NCBI GenBank assembly: GCA_900547285.1 | Contig: URGF01000106.1 | Span: 1-6,673, forward strand | Origin: an uncultured Collinsella sp. | GTDB lineage: Bacteria; Actinomycetota; Coriobacteriia; Coriobacteriales; Coriobacteriaceae | DNA length: 6,673 nucleotides | Reading direction: 5' to 3' | Shown here: positions 1 to 6,521 of the stretch, piece after piece | How the letters are laid out: each line of letters starts with the position of its first letter | How positions within the stretch are numbered: position 1 is the first letter of the stretch | The notes under the pieces: model-generated | What the model was told of the DNA's origin: nothing | Databases searched by the model: none | The model's input: only the letters and a program-made list of their open reading frames with translations | Made by a program: the position numbers and the translations under genes

Positions 1-576
1 GGGCGCCAAACGCTGTCGATGTGGTCGGGCATCCACGATCTGGAACCGTCGCTGCGATTTGAGATCGTGCCGGTAAGCGACCTCTACGACGAACGCGAGA
101 CCGTCATGCGCAGCCTCGGTCGCGAGGTGGATGTGGTGCAGTCGAGTTTTTCGACCCCGCGCTGGGGTGACGCCTGCCAAAAGCTCCGCATCGTTAACGT
201 GCCGTTTTATATCGACGTGCCACGCACGAGCCCGCTGGCGCGCAAGACACGCATTACGGTTGCCGACCTGGAGGGCATGCGCCTGCGCGTGCTCCGCCAC
301 GGCAACGACGCAATGGACAGCCTGCGCATCGACCTTCTGGCCGACGGCGGCGTTGACGTGATCGACGTGGACAGCTTTGACTTTGCGCTCTTTAACGAGG
401 CAGAGGAAAAGGGCGACGCGGTGCTCACCTGCGGCGCATGGTCGGGTGTGCACCCGGCCTTTGTGGGCGTGCCGTTCCTATGCGGCCGCGAGGTGCCAGT
501 CTTTCTGCACTACCCGCTCGAGCCCACCCTCCAAGTACAAAAATTCGTCAACGCCATGGCACAACTTCTCAAATAG
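1..576 (+). CDS. LysR-type transcriptional regulator, C-terminal effector-binding part (5' truncated by window)
   Basis: The frame is open from the first base and ends at TAG 574-576, so the ATG at 19 is probably internal and the true start lies upstream. The visible 191 residues resemble the periplasmic-binding-protein-like effector domain of LysR regulators. A first lobe strand (SLRFEIVPVSD) is followed by the family-typical SPLARKTRITVADLEGMRL segment, in which a 'SPLA/HPLA' turn precedes 'DL.G', and the chain ends with a C-terminal helix (VQKFVNAMAQLLK). The winged-helix DNA-binding domain would lie before base 1 and cannot be seen. Such proteins bind a small ligand and switch transcription of nearby genes. 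The target and ligand are unknown, and the partner gene is probably outside the window. It converges with the GGDEF gene, with 43 bp between the stop codons. Family assignment is moderately confident because only one domain is visible; a stand-alone solute-binding-like protein is the alternative. Confidence 0.72.
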   Translation, partial: GRQTLSMWSGIHDLEPSLRFEIVPVSDLYDERETVMRSLGREVDVVQSSFSTPRWGDACQKLRIVNVPFYIDVPRTSPLARKTRITVADLEGMRLRVLRHGNDAMDSLRIDLLADGGVDVIDVDSFDFALFNEAEEKGDAVLTCGAWSGVHPAFVGVPFLCGREVPVFLHYPLEPTLQVQKFVNAMAQLLK

Positions 577-619
577 CCAAAAGAGTCCCGTCCCAAATTA
601 GCTACCCTTTGCTACGGGT

Positions 620-1711
620 TTAGCGGTCCTCGCGTTGCGGCCCGGCTGCCTCGGCTGTCTTTACGCGGTTCTTGTCGATGTACATGTTTTTGTCGGCCTG
701 GGAAAAGAGCTCGCGCATCGTAGGCGGTTCATCAAAATCACTGGAAAGCGCATAGCCCACCGCATAGCTGATAGGCATGTCGGGATGAGTCTCGGAATAC
801 TCGTTCACGTTCGCGCGAACCCGAGCGAGACAGGACTCCACGGCAGCTCGATCGGTATCTCGCAGCACCGCGATAAACTCATCGCCACCGTCGCGGCCCA
901 CAAAGCAGGTCTCGGACGCCACGCACCCCAGCTGCTGGGCAAAAGAACGGATGTATTCGTCGCCCTTCTCGTGGCCGAAGTTGTTATTGACCGTATGCAG
1001 ATTGTTAAGGTCGAAGACGCATACTGCAACGGGCGCCTCCGCGGAGACAGGCTGCTCCTGCCCCAAGACCTCCTCGCACTTGTTCTTGTTGGGCAGTCCT
1101 GTGGCTTCGTCGAGATAGACTTTGTTGTGCAGTTCGCGATTGAGCGCGGCAGTTCGCACCGCGCGCACAAGTTCGACCGCAAAGGTCGCCACCAAGCCCA
1201 CGATGTCGATGATCACCAAGCCCTCGAGATAGTTGAGCGCCGACGCCTTCTCCTGAGAGTAGTCCTCTGCGAGTCGCGTAGCATCGTCGCAAATGCCAAA
1301 GAACTCCTCGCTCATGGAGATGATGTCGGTGTTCTCATAGCCGACTTCGCGCACGCGGGTAATCTCGGTGCGAAGCTCGTCAAAATAGCTCGCGAGTTCG
1401 GTCATCTTTGCCTGGTACTCATCGTCATCGAGACGGACGAGGTTGAGGTCGTCACTTCCGTAACGCAAACCGTTGATGTATGAATCCACGGCTTTGAGCA
1501 GGTCATCTTGAGGCTGGCCCGCATCCTCGAGCTTAACGATTCGCTGCGTGGTACCGCGCACCAGACCGGCGTAGTTGACCACACGCGCCGTGCCCTGGAT
1601 ATCGGAGACGAGCAGCATAACATTGATGAAGAAGAAAATGAGAACTGCCGTGAGCACCATCATGAGCAGGCGCACCGCCTGGCCGGCCTTCTTGGCGACA
1701 GAAGTATTCAC
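620..1711 (-). CDS. Membrane-anchored diguanylate cyclase (GGDEF domain)
   Basis: This 363-residue protein is predicted to make cyclic di-GMP from two GTP at the inner face of the membrane. Visible order: short cytoplasmic N-terminus, TM1 about residues 14-36, extracytoplasmic helical region about 37-162, TM2 about 163-184, a linker, then a GGDEF domain about 196-350. The sensor region begins with NYAGLVRGTTQRIVKLE, which resembles the start of PilJ-type/four-helix sensor domains. Catalytic features are intact: the DEATGLPNK entry motif (201-209), metal-binding Asp234 in FDLN, Asn242, His247, Asp251 and GGDEF at 275-279. The RxxD inhibitory site, expected nine residues before GGDEF, is replaced by SETC (266-269). 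There is no EAL or HD-GYP domain. Translation starts at GTG, supported by GAGGAAG seven bases upstream. It appears to be a single-gene unit. The signal sensed is unknown. Confidence 0.93.
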   Translation of the reverse strand: MNTSVAKKAGQAVRLLMMVLTAVLIFFFINVMLLVSDIQGTARVVNYAGLVRGTTQRIVKLEDAGQPQDDLLKAVDSYINGLRYGSDDLNLVRLDDDEYQAKMTELASYFDELRTEITRVREVGYENTDIISMSEEFFGICDDATRLAEDYSQEKASALNYLEGLVIIDIVGLVATFAVELVRAVRTAALNRELHNKVYLDEATGLPNKNKCEEVLGQEQPVSAEAPVAVCVFDLNNLHTVNNNFGHEKGDEYIRSFAQQLGCVASETCFVGRDGGDEFIAVLRDTDRAAVESCLARVRANVNEYSETHPDMPISYAVGYALSSDFDEPPTMRELFSQADKNMYIDKNRVKTAEAAGPQREDR

Positions 1712-1718
1712 AAGTTCA

Positions 1719-1725
1719 CTTCCTC
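1719..1725 (-). promoter_or_regulatory. Ribosome binding site fixing the GTG start of the GGDEF gene
   Basis: On the - strand this reads GAGGAAG, seven bases before GTG (1711-1709). No ATG sits at a better distance in this frame, and the first hydrophobic helix begins about 14 codons later, so the GTG start is well supported. Confidence 0.7.
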
Positions 1726-1777
1726 AAATGGCAAAAGCGCAGGTGGCGCATAGCGTGCTGAAATTCATGGGTGGTTA

Positions 1778-1805
1778 ACTCTACCATATAGGCCAGCAGC
1801 CTCAA
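1778..1805 (-). promoter_or_regulatory. Weak candidate sigma-70-type promoter for the GGDEF gene
   Basis: On the - strand TTGAGG (1805-1800, four of six matches to the -35 consensus) is followed after 16 bp by TAGAGT (1783-1778, four of six to the -10). It would start transcription roughly 60 bp upstream of the GTG codon. The match is modest, and a TATATG lies just upstream of the proposed -10, so the exact boxes are uncertain. Confidence 0.3.
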
Positions 1806-1901
1806 ACTGCAGCAGACACTCGTCCAAATTGGCGTGACGCCTGCCTTGTTGTTCTTGACCTGGCAGCGCTATCGGACATGCTTCTGGTCTTGGATCACCA
1901 T

Positions 1902-2073
1902 GGGAAAGCTCATCCCGTTTTGTGCGTCTAGAGTGGGATGCGGCTTCCCAAAGGTGCCGTTAGGGGAAACTACATCCCGGTTTACCCCCTTGAAATGGGA
2001 TGCCGTTTCCCGGAGGGGGTCCAGCGGGAAACGGCATCCCATTTTGGGCCCGAAAAGTGGGATACGGTTTCCG
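1902..2073. repeat. Array of six 15-bp units in alternating orientation (three 48-bp dyads, 62-bp period)
   Basis: Unit consensus is GGGAAACGGCATCCC and its reverse complement. Copies lie at 1902-1916 (direct), 1935-1949 (inverted), 1964-1978 (direct), 1997-2011 (inverted), 2026-2040 (direct) and 2059-2073 (inverted, last base changed). Start-to-start distances are 33, 29, 33, 29 and 33 bp, so spacers are exactly 18, 14, 18, 14 and 18 bp. Spacer sequence is mostly not conserved, apart from T-runs and A-runs in the 18-bp spacers that extend the pairing and a T next to the inverted copy. The middle of each unit (positions 7-9) varies most, while GGGAA and CATCCC ends are kept. The layout resembles BIME/REP-type extragenic repeats or a phased series of operator sites. 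It lies outside genes, between the ABC operon terminator and the cyclase promoter. Confidence 0.9.
1993..2044. repeat. Perfect 20-bp inverted repeat within the array
   Basis: The arms are 1993-2012 and 2025-2044, exact reverse complements (AAATGGGATGCCGTTTCCCG and its complement), with a 12-base loop. It comprises the fourth and fifth units of the array and extends four bases beyond them on the outside and one inside. Transcribed from either strand it would form a very stable hairpin; in DNA it could extrude as a cruciform. Confidence 0.9.
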
Positions 2074-2082
2074 GCCGGCATG

Positions 2083-2120
2083 AAAAAAGCCTCCGCAGCT
2101 CGTGTGGCTGCGGAGGCTTT
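2083..2120 (-). terminator. Rho-independent terminator of the MarR-ABC exporter operon
   Basis: A perfect 14-bp stem (2086-2099 with 2107-2120; AAAGCCTCCGCAGC) encloses a 7-base loop. Read on the - strand it is followed by six U residues (from A 2083-2088). It lies about 125 bases beyond the stop codon of the second ABC gene, in the right orientation to end that operon. Read on the + strand it is followed by a shorter T-rich tail, TTTATT, so it may also block transcripts arriving from the left. Confidence 0.9.
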
Positions 2121-2146
2121 ATTCGTTGCGGCGCATTGTGTTTGGG

Positions 2147-2238
2147 TCGTTGAGATGAGTCGATTTGCCCCGAAAGAGGAGGGCATTGACCTTAGGGTCA
2201 TGCCCGACGAATGAGCGGCAAATCGGCCATCTCGGCGA
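2147..2238 (-). other. Large nested hairpin in the 3' untranslated region of the ABC operon
   Basis: Three stems nest around one axis. The outer stem pairs 2147-2157 with 2228-2238 and includes GAGATG/CATCTC plus wobble pairs. The middle stem is perfect, CGATTTGCC 2161-2169 with GGCAAATCG 2217-2225. The apical hairpin pairs GGGCAT and GACC (2181-2191, one bulged T) with GGTC and ATGCCC (2196-2205) around a 4-base loop. It begins six bases after the stop codon at 2245 and ends before the terminator. It could protect the mRNA 3' end, be a mobile palindromic repeat, or be a processed small RNA; the sequence alone does not decide. Seen: the pairing. Inferred: any role. Confidence 0.55.
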
Positions 2239-2244
2239 GCCGAA

Positions 2245-4164
2245 CTACTCCAGCTCAAACGCTCCGGTATAGAGCTGATAGTAGTATCCGCGCTTGGCGA
2301 TCAGCTCGTCGTGGTTGCCGCGCTCGATGATGCGGCCGTGGTCCAGACAGATGATTGCGTCGGAGTTGCGCACGGTGGACAGGCGGTGCGCGATGACAAA
2401 CGTCGTGCGGCCTTCCATGAGCTTGTCCATGCCGGCTTGCACGATGGCCTCGGTGCGGGTATCGATGCTCGACGTGGCCTCGTCCAGGATCATCGCCGGC
2501 GGATCGGCGACGGCGGCGCGTGCGATCGAGATCAGCTGGCGCTGGCCCTGCGACAGCTGGGCGCCGTTGCCGGTGAGCATCGTGTCGTAGCCGTCGGGCA
2601 GGCGGGTGATAAAGTCGTCTGCGCCGGCGAGCTTTGCCGCCGCGATGCACTCCTCGTCGGTGGCGTCCAGGTTGCCGTAGCGGATGTTGTCCATCACGGT
2701 GCCGGTGAACAGGTTCACGTCCTGCAGCACGACGCCCAGCGAGCGGCGCAGATCGGCCTTGCGGATCTTATTGACGTTGATGCCGTCGTAGCGGATCTTG
2801 CCGTCGGCAATGTCATAGAAGCGGTTGATGAGGTTGGTGATGGTCGTCTTGCCGGCACCGGTGGCGCCGACAAACGCGACCTTCTGGCCCGGCTTGGCAA
2901 ACACGGACACGCCGTGCAGCACCTCGTGGTCGGGCGTGTAGCCAAAGTCGACGTTGTCCATGACCAGGTCGCCGCGCAGCGGCACATACTCGATCTCGCC
3001 GGTTGCGCGGTGCGGATGTTTCCACGCCCACATGCCGGTGTGGTGGTCGGCCTCCTCGAACTCCCAAGTCTCGGGGTTCACCTGCGCGTTGACGAGCGTC
3101 ACGTAGCCTTCGTCGGCCTCGGGCTTCTCGTCGATGAGCTCAAAGATGCGGTCGGCGCCGGCGAGGCCCATGACCACGGCGTTGATCTGCTGCGAGATCT
3201 GGCCGATCTGTCCGCAGAACTGCTTGGTCATGTTGAGGAACGGCACCACGACGGCGATGGACAGCGTCATGCCCGAGATGCTCAGGTTGGGCACGCCCAG
3301 CGCCAGGAAAATGCCGCCGGCAAGGGCCACCAACACGTAGAGCAGGTTGCCCAGGTTCATAAGGATGGGCATGAGGATGTTGGCGTACATGTTGGCCTTC
3401 TGGGAGACCTCAAAGAGCTTTTCGTTGCGCTCGTCAAAATCAGCCTCGGCGGCAGACTCGTGGCAGAACGCCTTGACGACCTTCTGGCCGTTCATGACCT
3501 CCTCGATATGGCCCTCGACCACGCCGAGCTCGGTTTGCTGTGCAATGAAGAAGCGCGCGGAGTTGGAGCCGAGCAGCTTGGTCATAAAGGTCATAAAGGC
3601 GACGCCGGCGATGATGACCAGGCACATCCACACGCTGTAGTACAGCATGATAAAGAACACCGTGACGATGATGATGATCGTCATGAGCAGGTTGGGCAGC
3701 GACTGACTGATCATCTGACGCAGCGTGTCGATGTCGTTGGTGTAGTGGCTCATGATATCGCCGCGCTGGTGCGTGTCGAAGTAGCGGATCGGCAGGTCCT
3801 GCATGCGGTTGAACATCTTCTCGCGCAGCTTCTCGAGTGAGCCCTGCGTGACGATGGCCATGGCGCGGTTCCAGAACAGTGAGGACAGGATGCCGACGCC
3901 GTAGATGCAGGCGAGGGTGGTCACGAGCTGTGCGATCTTGGGCTGTGCGGCTTCCCAATCGCCCGACTGCCACGATTCGCTAATAATCTGCAGGGCGCTC
4001 TGAAGGAAGGTCGCGCCGATGGAGTTGATGATGGCGCAGAGCACCACGCCGGCGACGACAAGGGGCAAAAGCACGGGATAGAAGCCAAAGAGCGTCTTGA
4101 TGAGGCGCGACATGGTGCCGCCCTTGCGGTTGAGAGCGCGCTCGGCGGTCGTTGCCTTACTCAT
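2245..4164 (-). CDS. ABC exporter half-transporter, catalytically competent subunit of a heterodimer
   Basis: This 639-residue protein carries an N-terminal exporter-type transmembrane domain (about six helices, residues 28-320) and a C-terminal ATPase domain (about 395-639). ATPase motifs are complete: Walker A GATGAGKTT (433-441), Q-loop Gln481, signature LSQGQ (537-541), Walker B MILDE with catalytic Glu562, D-loop SSID, and switch His593. The signature has Gln for the usual first Gly of the GG pair, common in this subunit type. Between the two domains lies an extra segment (about 350-395) with a Trp-rich motif (MWAWKHP), seen in one clade of bacterial heterodimeric multidrug-type exporters. 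It overlaps the upstream ABC gene by 8 bp, and AAGGAGG eight bases before ATG 4164 supports this start over the internal Met18. It probably pairs with the neighbouring subunit in the cytoplasmic membrane to expel a drug, lipid or peptide; the substrate is unknown. Confidence 0.95.
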   Translation of the reverse strand: MSKATTAERALNRKGGTMSRLIKTLFGFYPVLLPLVVAGVVLCAIINSIGATFLQSALQIISESWQSGDWEAAQPKIAQLVTTLACIYGVGILSSLFWNRAMAIVTQGSLEKLREKMFNRMQDLPIRYFDTHQRGDIMSHYTNDIDTLRQMISQSLPNLLMTIIIIVTVFFIMLYYSVWMCLVIIAGVAFMTFMTKLLGSNSARFFIAQQTELGVVEGHIEEVMNGQKVVKAFCHESAAEADFDERNEKLFEVSQKANMYANILMPILMNLGNLLYVLVALAGGIFLALGVPNLSISGMTLSIAVVVPFLNMTKQFCGQIGQISQQINAVVMGLAGADRIFELIDEKPEADEGYVTLVNAQVNPETWEFEEADHHTGMWAWKHPHRATGEIEYVPLRGDLVMDNVDFGYTPDHEVLHGVSVFAKPGQKVAFVGATGAGKTTITNLINRFYDIADGKIRYDGINVNKIRKADLRRSLGVVLQDVNLFTGTVMDNIRYGNLDATDEECIAAAKLAGADDFITRLPDGYDTMLTGNGAQLSQGQRQLISIARAAVADPPAMILDEATSSIDTRTEAIVQAGMDKLMEGRTTFVIAHRLSTVRNSDAIICLDHGRIIERGNHDELIAKRGYYYQLYTGAFELE

Positions 4165-6001
4165 GTGCCTCGCCTCCTTCCTGGGTCTGAGCTTGCGTTG
4201 CGGTCATGTCGGTGTTGTCTGCCGCCGTGTTCGCGTCGCCAGAGACGTCGTCGGCGTCTTGCGTACCTTCGGCAGACATCTTGTTTTGCGAGGTAAAGGT
4301 CTCGCGGTAGATCTCGCTCGTCTTAAGCAGCTCGTCATGGTTGCCGATCTGCGCGATTCGGCCGCCCTCCATGACGATGATGCGGTCTGCGTCCTGTACG
4401 GAGCTGATGCGCTGGGCGATGATGAGCTTGGTCGTGTTGGGCAGATAGCTTGCCAGCCCTGCGCGGATCTTGGCGTCGGTCTTGGTGTCGACGGCGCTGG
4501 TGGAGTCGTCCAGGATCAAGATCTTGGGGCGACGCAGCAGGGCACGCGCAATGCACAGGCGCTGCTTCTGACCGCCCGAGACATTGGAGCCGCCCTGCTC
4601 GATCCAGGTGTCATAGCCCTTGGGGAAGCCATCGACAAACTCGTCGGCGCAGGCCAGATGTGCCGCCTCGCGGACCTCTTCGTCGGTGGCGTTCGGGTCG
4701 CCCCAACGCAGGTTCTCGGCGATGGTGCCGCTAAACAGCACGTTTTTCTGCAGCACCATGGCGACCTGGTGGCGCAGCGCGTCCAGGTCGTAGTCGCGCA
4801 CGTCCACGCCGCCCACGCGCACAGCGCCTTCGGTGGTGTCGTACAGGCGGGCGATGAGGTTAACGAGCGTGGACTTGGCCGAGCCGGTGCCGCCGATGAT
4901 GCCGATGGTCTCGCCGCTCGTAATGTGCAGGTCGATATCGTCGAGCGCCTGGCGCTTCGCATGCTTGGAATACTTAAAGCTCACGTGGTCAAAGTCGATG
5001 GAACCGTCGGCAACCTCGAGCACGGGCTCGGCGGGATCGGCGATCGTGGGCTCGGCGGCCAGCACCTCGGCAATGCGGTGTGCCGATTCGTCGGCCATGG
5101 TCACCATGACAAAGATCATCGACAGCTGCATCAGACTCATGAGGATTTGGAAGCCATAGGTAAAGATCGAGGAGAGCTGGCCCACGTCGAACAGCGTGCC
5201 CTGACTCGTGATGATGAGCTTGGAGCCCAGGTAGATGATGACGACAAACGCGCCGTTGACGCAGATGTTCATCATGGGATTGTTAAAGGCGAGCAGCTTC
5301 TCGGCGCGGGTGAAGTCCATCTGGACGTCGCGTGCGGCGGTCGCGAACTTCTCCTTCTCAAAGTCTTCGCGTACGTAGCTCTTAACCACGCGCATGCCGG
5401 TGACGTTTTCCTCGACGGACTCGTTAAGGGCATCGTACTTGTGGAACACGCGCGAGAAGATGGGGCGCACCTTAAAGATGATAAAGAACAGCCCAAAGCC
5501 CAGCAGCGGAATGATGACCAGGTAGACCATGGCAACGCTGCCGCCCATGATAAATGCCATGGTAAAGGCGAAGATCAATACCAGCGGCGCGCGCACGGCG
5601 ATGCGGATGATCATCATAAAGGCCTGCTGCACGTTGTTGATATCGGTGGTCAGGCGCGTGACGAGTGAGGAGCTCGAGAACTCATCGATGTTGGCAAAGC
5701 TGAACGTCTGGATTTTGTAGAACAGGTCGTGACGCAGGTTCTTGGCGAAGCCGCAACTCGCATGGCTGCAGGTGACGCCTGCCGCGGCGCCAAAAGCAAG
5801 CGACGTCAGCGCGATGAGCACCAAAAAGCCTGCGGTGGGAAGCATCTCGGCTACGGTGGCGCCGTCTTTGATAGCGTCGATCAGGTTGGCGGTGATAAAT
5901 GGAATCAGCATCTCGCAGAGCACCTCGCCAAGCACCAGCAGCGGCATGGCGATCGTGACCTTCTTGTAATCGCGGATGCTTCCCATGAGGGTTTTAATCA
6001 T
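4157..6001 (-). CDS. ABC exporter half-transporter, degenerate-site subunit of a heterodimer
   Basis: This 614-residue protein has the exporter transmembrane domain first (helices about 17-40, 57-75, 130-152, 155-178, 243-265, 277-300), then an ATPase domain (about 333-570). Motifs: Walker A GGTGSAKST (370-378, Ala375 in place of the usual Gly before Lys), Q-loop Gln418, canonical signature VSGGQ (474-478), Walker B ILILDD. Asp499 replaces the catalytic Glu, and Gln530 (IIAQR) replaces the switch His. These changes match the degenerate subunit of heterodimeric exporters such as TM287/288, LmrCD and BmrCD. Its good signature would complete the active site of the partner encoded downstream. A 40-residue Asp/Thr/Ala/Gln-rich tail (575-614) follows the ATPase and looks disordered. 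ATG 6001 overlaps the MarR stop by 8 bp, with GGGAGGA five bases upstream. Regulation is presumably by that MarR protein. Confidence 0.95.
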   Translation of the reverse strand: MIKTLMGSIRDYKKVTIAMPLLVLGEVLCEMLIPFITANLIDAIKDGATVAEMLPTAGFLVLIALTSLAFGAAAGVTCSHASCGFAKNLRHDLFYKIQTFSFANIDEFSSSSLVTRLTTDINNVQQAFMMIIRIAVRAPLVLIFAFTMAFIMGGSVAMVYLVIIPLLGFGLFFIIFKVRPIFSRVFHKYDALNESVEENVTGMRVVKSYVREDFEKEKFATAARDVQMDFTRAEKLLAFNNPMMNICVNGAFVVIIYLGSKLIITSQGTLFDVGQLSSIFTYGFQILMSLMQLSMIFVMVTMADESAHRIAEVLAAEPTIADPAEPVLEVADGSIDFDHVSFKYSKHAKRQALDDIDLHITSGETIGIIGGTGSAKSTLVNLIARLYDTTEGAVRVGGVDVRDYDLDALRHQVAMVLQKNVLFSGTIAENLRWGDPNATDEEVREAAHLACADEFVDGFPKGYDTWIEQGGSNVSGGQKQRLCIARALLRRPKILILDDSTSAVDTKTDAKIRAGLASYLPNTTKLIIAQRISSVQDADRIIVMEGGRIAQIGNHDELLKTSEIYRETFTSQNKMSAEGTQDADDVSGDANTAADNTDMTATQAQTQEGGEAHE

Positions 6002-6497
6002 CCAGTTCCTCCCAGGTTACGCGGATTTTTTCGAGCATCTCGGCGAGCTGTTCGCGCTCGTCGTGAGTGAGGGCACTAAAGGCCTGCTCTCTAAAGCGGA
6101 TGCGGGCCGCCTGCTCAACGCGGGCCTTTTCCCATCCCGCATCGGTCAGGCGGATGGTGAGCTGCCGACGGTCTTTGGGATTGCGACTGCGCTCGATAAG
6201 ACCGCCCAGTTCGAGCTTGGACAGAATCTCGGAAAGGGACCCCGGCTTGAGGTCGAAGTGCATGCCGAGCTCCTGTTGGGACAGCTCGCCGGTCGGCTGC
6301 TTGGCGAGTAGGCAGACAATAGGCGCCTTGCCAGATATGCCGCCGCCGTGAAAATGCATGTAATGGCCGCAAAACCCCAGCCCATTGAGGATTCGCTTGG
6401 CGAGACGGTCTTTGTCGGACTGGGTCTCGGGCTCGTCTGCTGGCCGTGAGGGGTCGCCGCCGGGTTCATGCGGATAGGCGAGTGGTTCAACACGCAT
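5994..6497 (-). CDS. MarR-family transcriptional regulator of the ABC exporter operon
   Basis: This 167-residue protein has a winged helix-turn-helix of the MarR type. Helices around 71-82 (ELSQQELGMHF) and the recognition helix around 84-100 (KPGSLSEILSKLELGGL) are followed by a wing with the hallmark DRR (KDRRQL, 109-113). C-terminal helices (about 120-165) would form the dimer interface. The first 30 residues are Pro/Glu/Asp-rich and probably disordered. A GHYMHFHGGG segment (44-53) is typical of one subfamily that often sits next to ABC exporters; Cys43 and Cys62 could be redox-sensitive, but this is a guess. It is the first gene of the operon, overlapping the first ABC gene by 8 bp. Dimeric MarR proteins bind palindromes and leave DNA on ligand binding, so autorepression with exporter control is likely. 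The start ATG follows AAGGAG by 12 bases, somewhat long, but no alternative in-frame start is nearby. Confidence 0.93.
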   Translation of the reverse strand: MRVEPLAYPHEPGGDPSRPADEPETQSDKDRLAKRILNGLGFCGHYMHFHGGGISGKAPIVCLLAKQPTGELSQQELGMHFDLKPGSLSEILSKLELGGLIERSRNPKDRRQLTIRLTDAGWEKARVEQAARIRFREQAFSALTHDEREQLAEMLEKIRVTWEELDD

Positions 6498-6509
6498 ATC
6501 TAATCTTCG

Positions 6510-6517
6510 CTCCTTTC
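6510..6517 (-). promoter_or_regulatory. Ribosome binding site of the MarR gene
   Basis: GAAAGGAG on the - strand lies 12 bases before ATG 6497. The spacing is longer than the usual 5-9 bases, so initiation may be inefficient and keep the regulator level low. Confidence 0.55.
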
Positions 6518-6521
6518 TTTA

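Larger units (their letters stand above)
1712..2244. other. 533-bp non-coding interval between the GGDEF gene and the ABC operon
   Basis: From left to right it holds the cyclase leader and a weak promoter (about 1712-1805), a short unassigned stretch with an 11-bp palindrome GGCGTGACGCC (1831-1841), the six-unit inverted-repeat array (1902-2073), a rho-independent terminator (2083-2120) and a nested hairpin (2147-2238). Both strands contain open frames here, but they run through the repeats and the terminator stem and lack family signatures, so I do not call genes. One - strand frame ends at a TGA near 1767 with a protein-like tail (NLDECLLQFEAAGLYGRVNHP). It might be a gene remnant, but nothing upstream of it supports a real gene. 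Confidence 0.7.

Noticed and set aside
577..625. Possible terminator between the convergent LysR and GGDEF genes
   Set aside because: Only 4-5 bp stems can be drawn (for example CCCGT 587-591 with ACGGG 614-618) with a long loop and no good T-run. Too weak to call.
1902..2073. CRISPR array
   Set aside because: The units are short and alternate in orientation, spacers are only 14 or 18 bp, and no cas gene is present.
1834..2258. Overlapping open frames on both strands across the intergenic repeats (126 residues on +, 129 on -)
   Set aside because: They translate the inverted units and the terminator stem, so the repetitive MGCRFP/RETASHF-like peptides come from the repeats. No start context or domain supports a protein.
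2311..3840. Very long + strand open frame opposite the second ABC gene
   Set aside because: It lies wholly antisense to a gene with complete ABC motifs. Its His/Val/Asp/Gly-rich translation is typical of a frame kept open by GC bias, and it has no recognisable domain.
4097..5668. Long + strand open frame opposite the first ABC gene
   Set aside because: It has the same antisense shadow pattern as the other long + strand frame: biased composition, no ribosome binding context and no family motif.
167..5783. The 12-mer GTGACGCCTGCC at 167-178, 1834-1845 and 5772-5783
   Set aside because: Two copies fall in unrelated coding sequence in different contexts and flanks do not match. Chance in GC-rich DNA is the simplest explanation.
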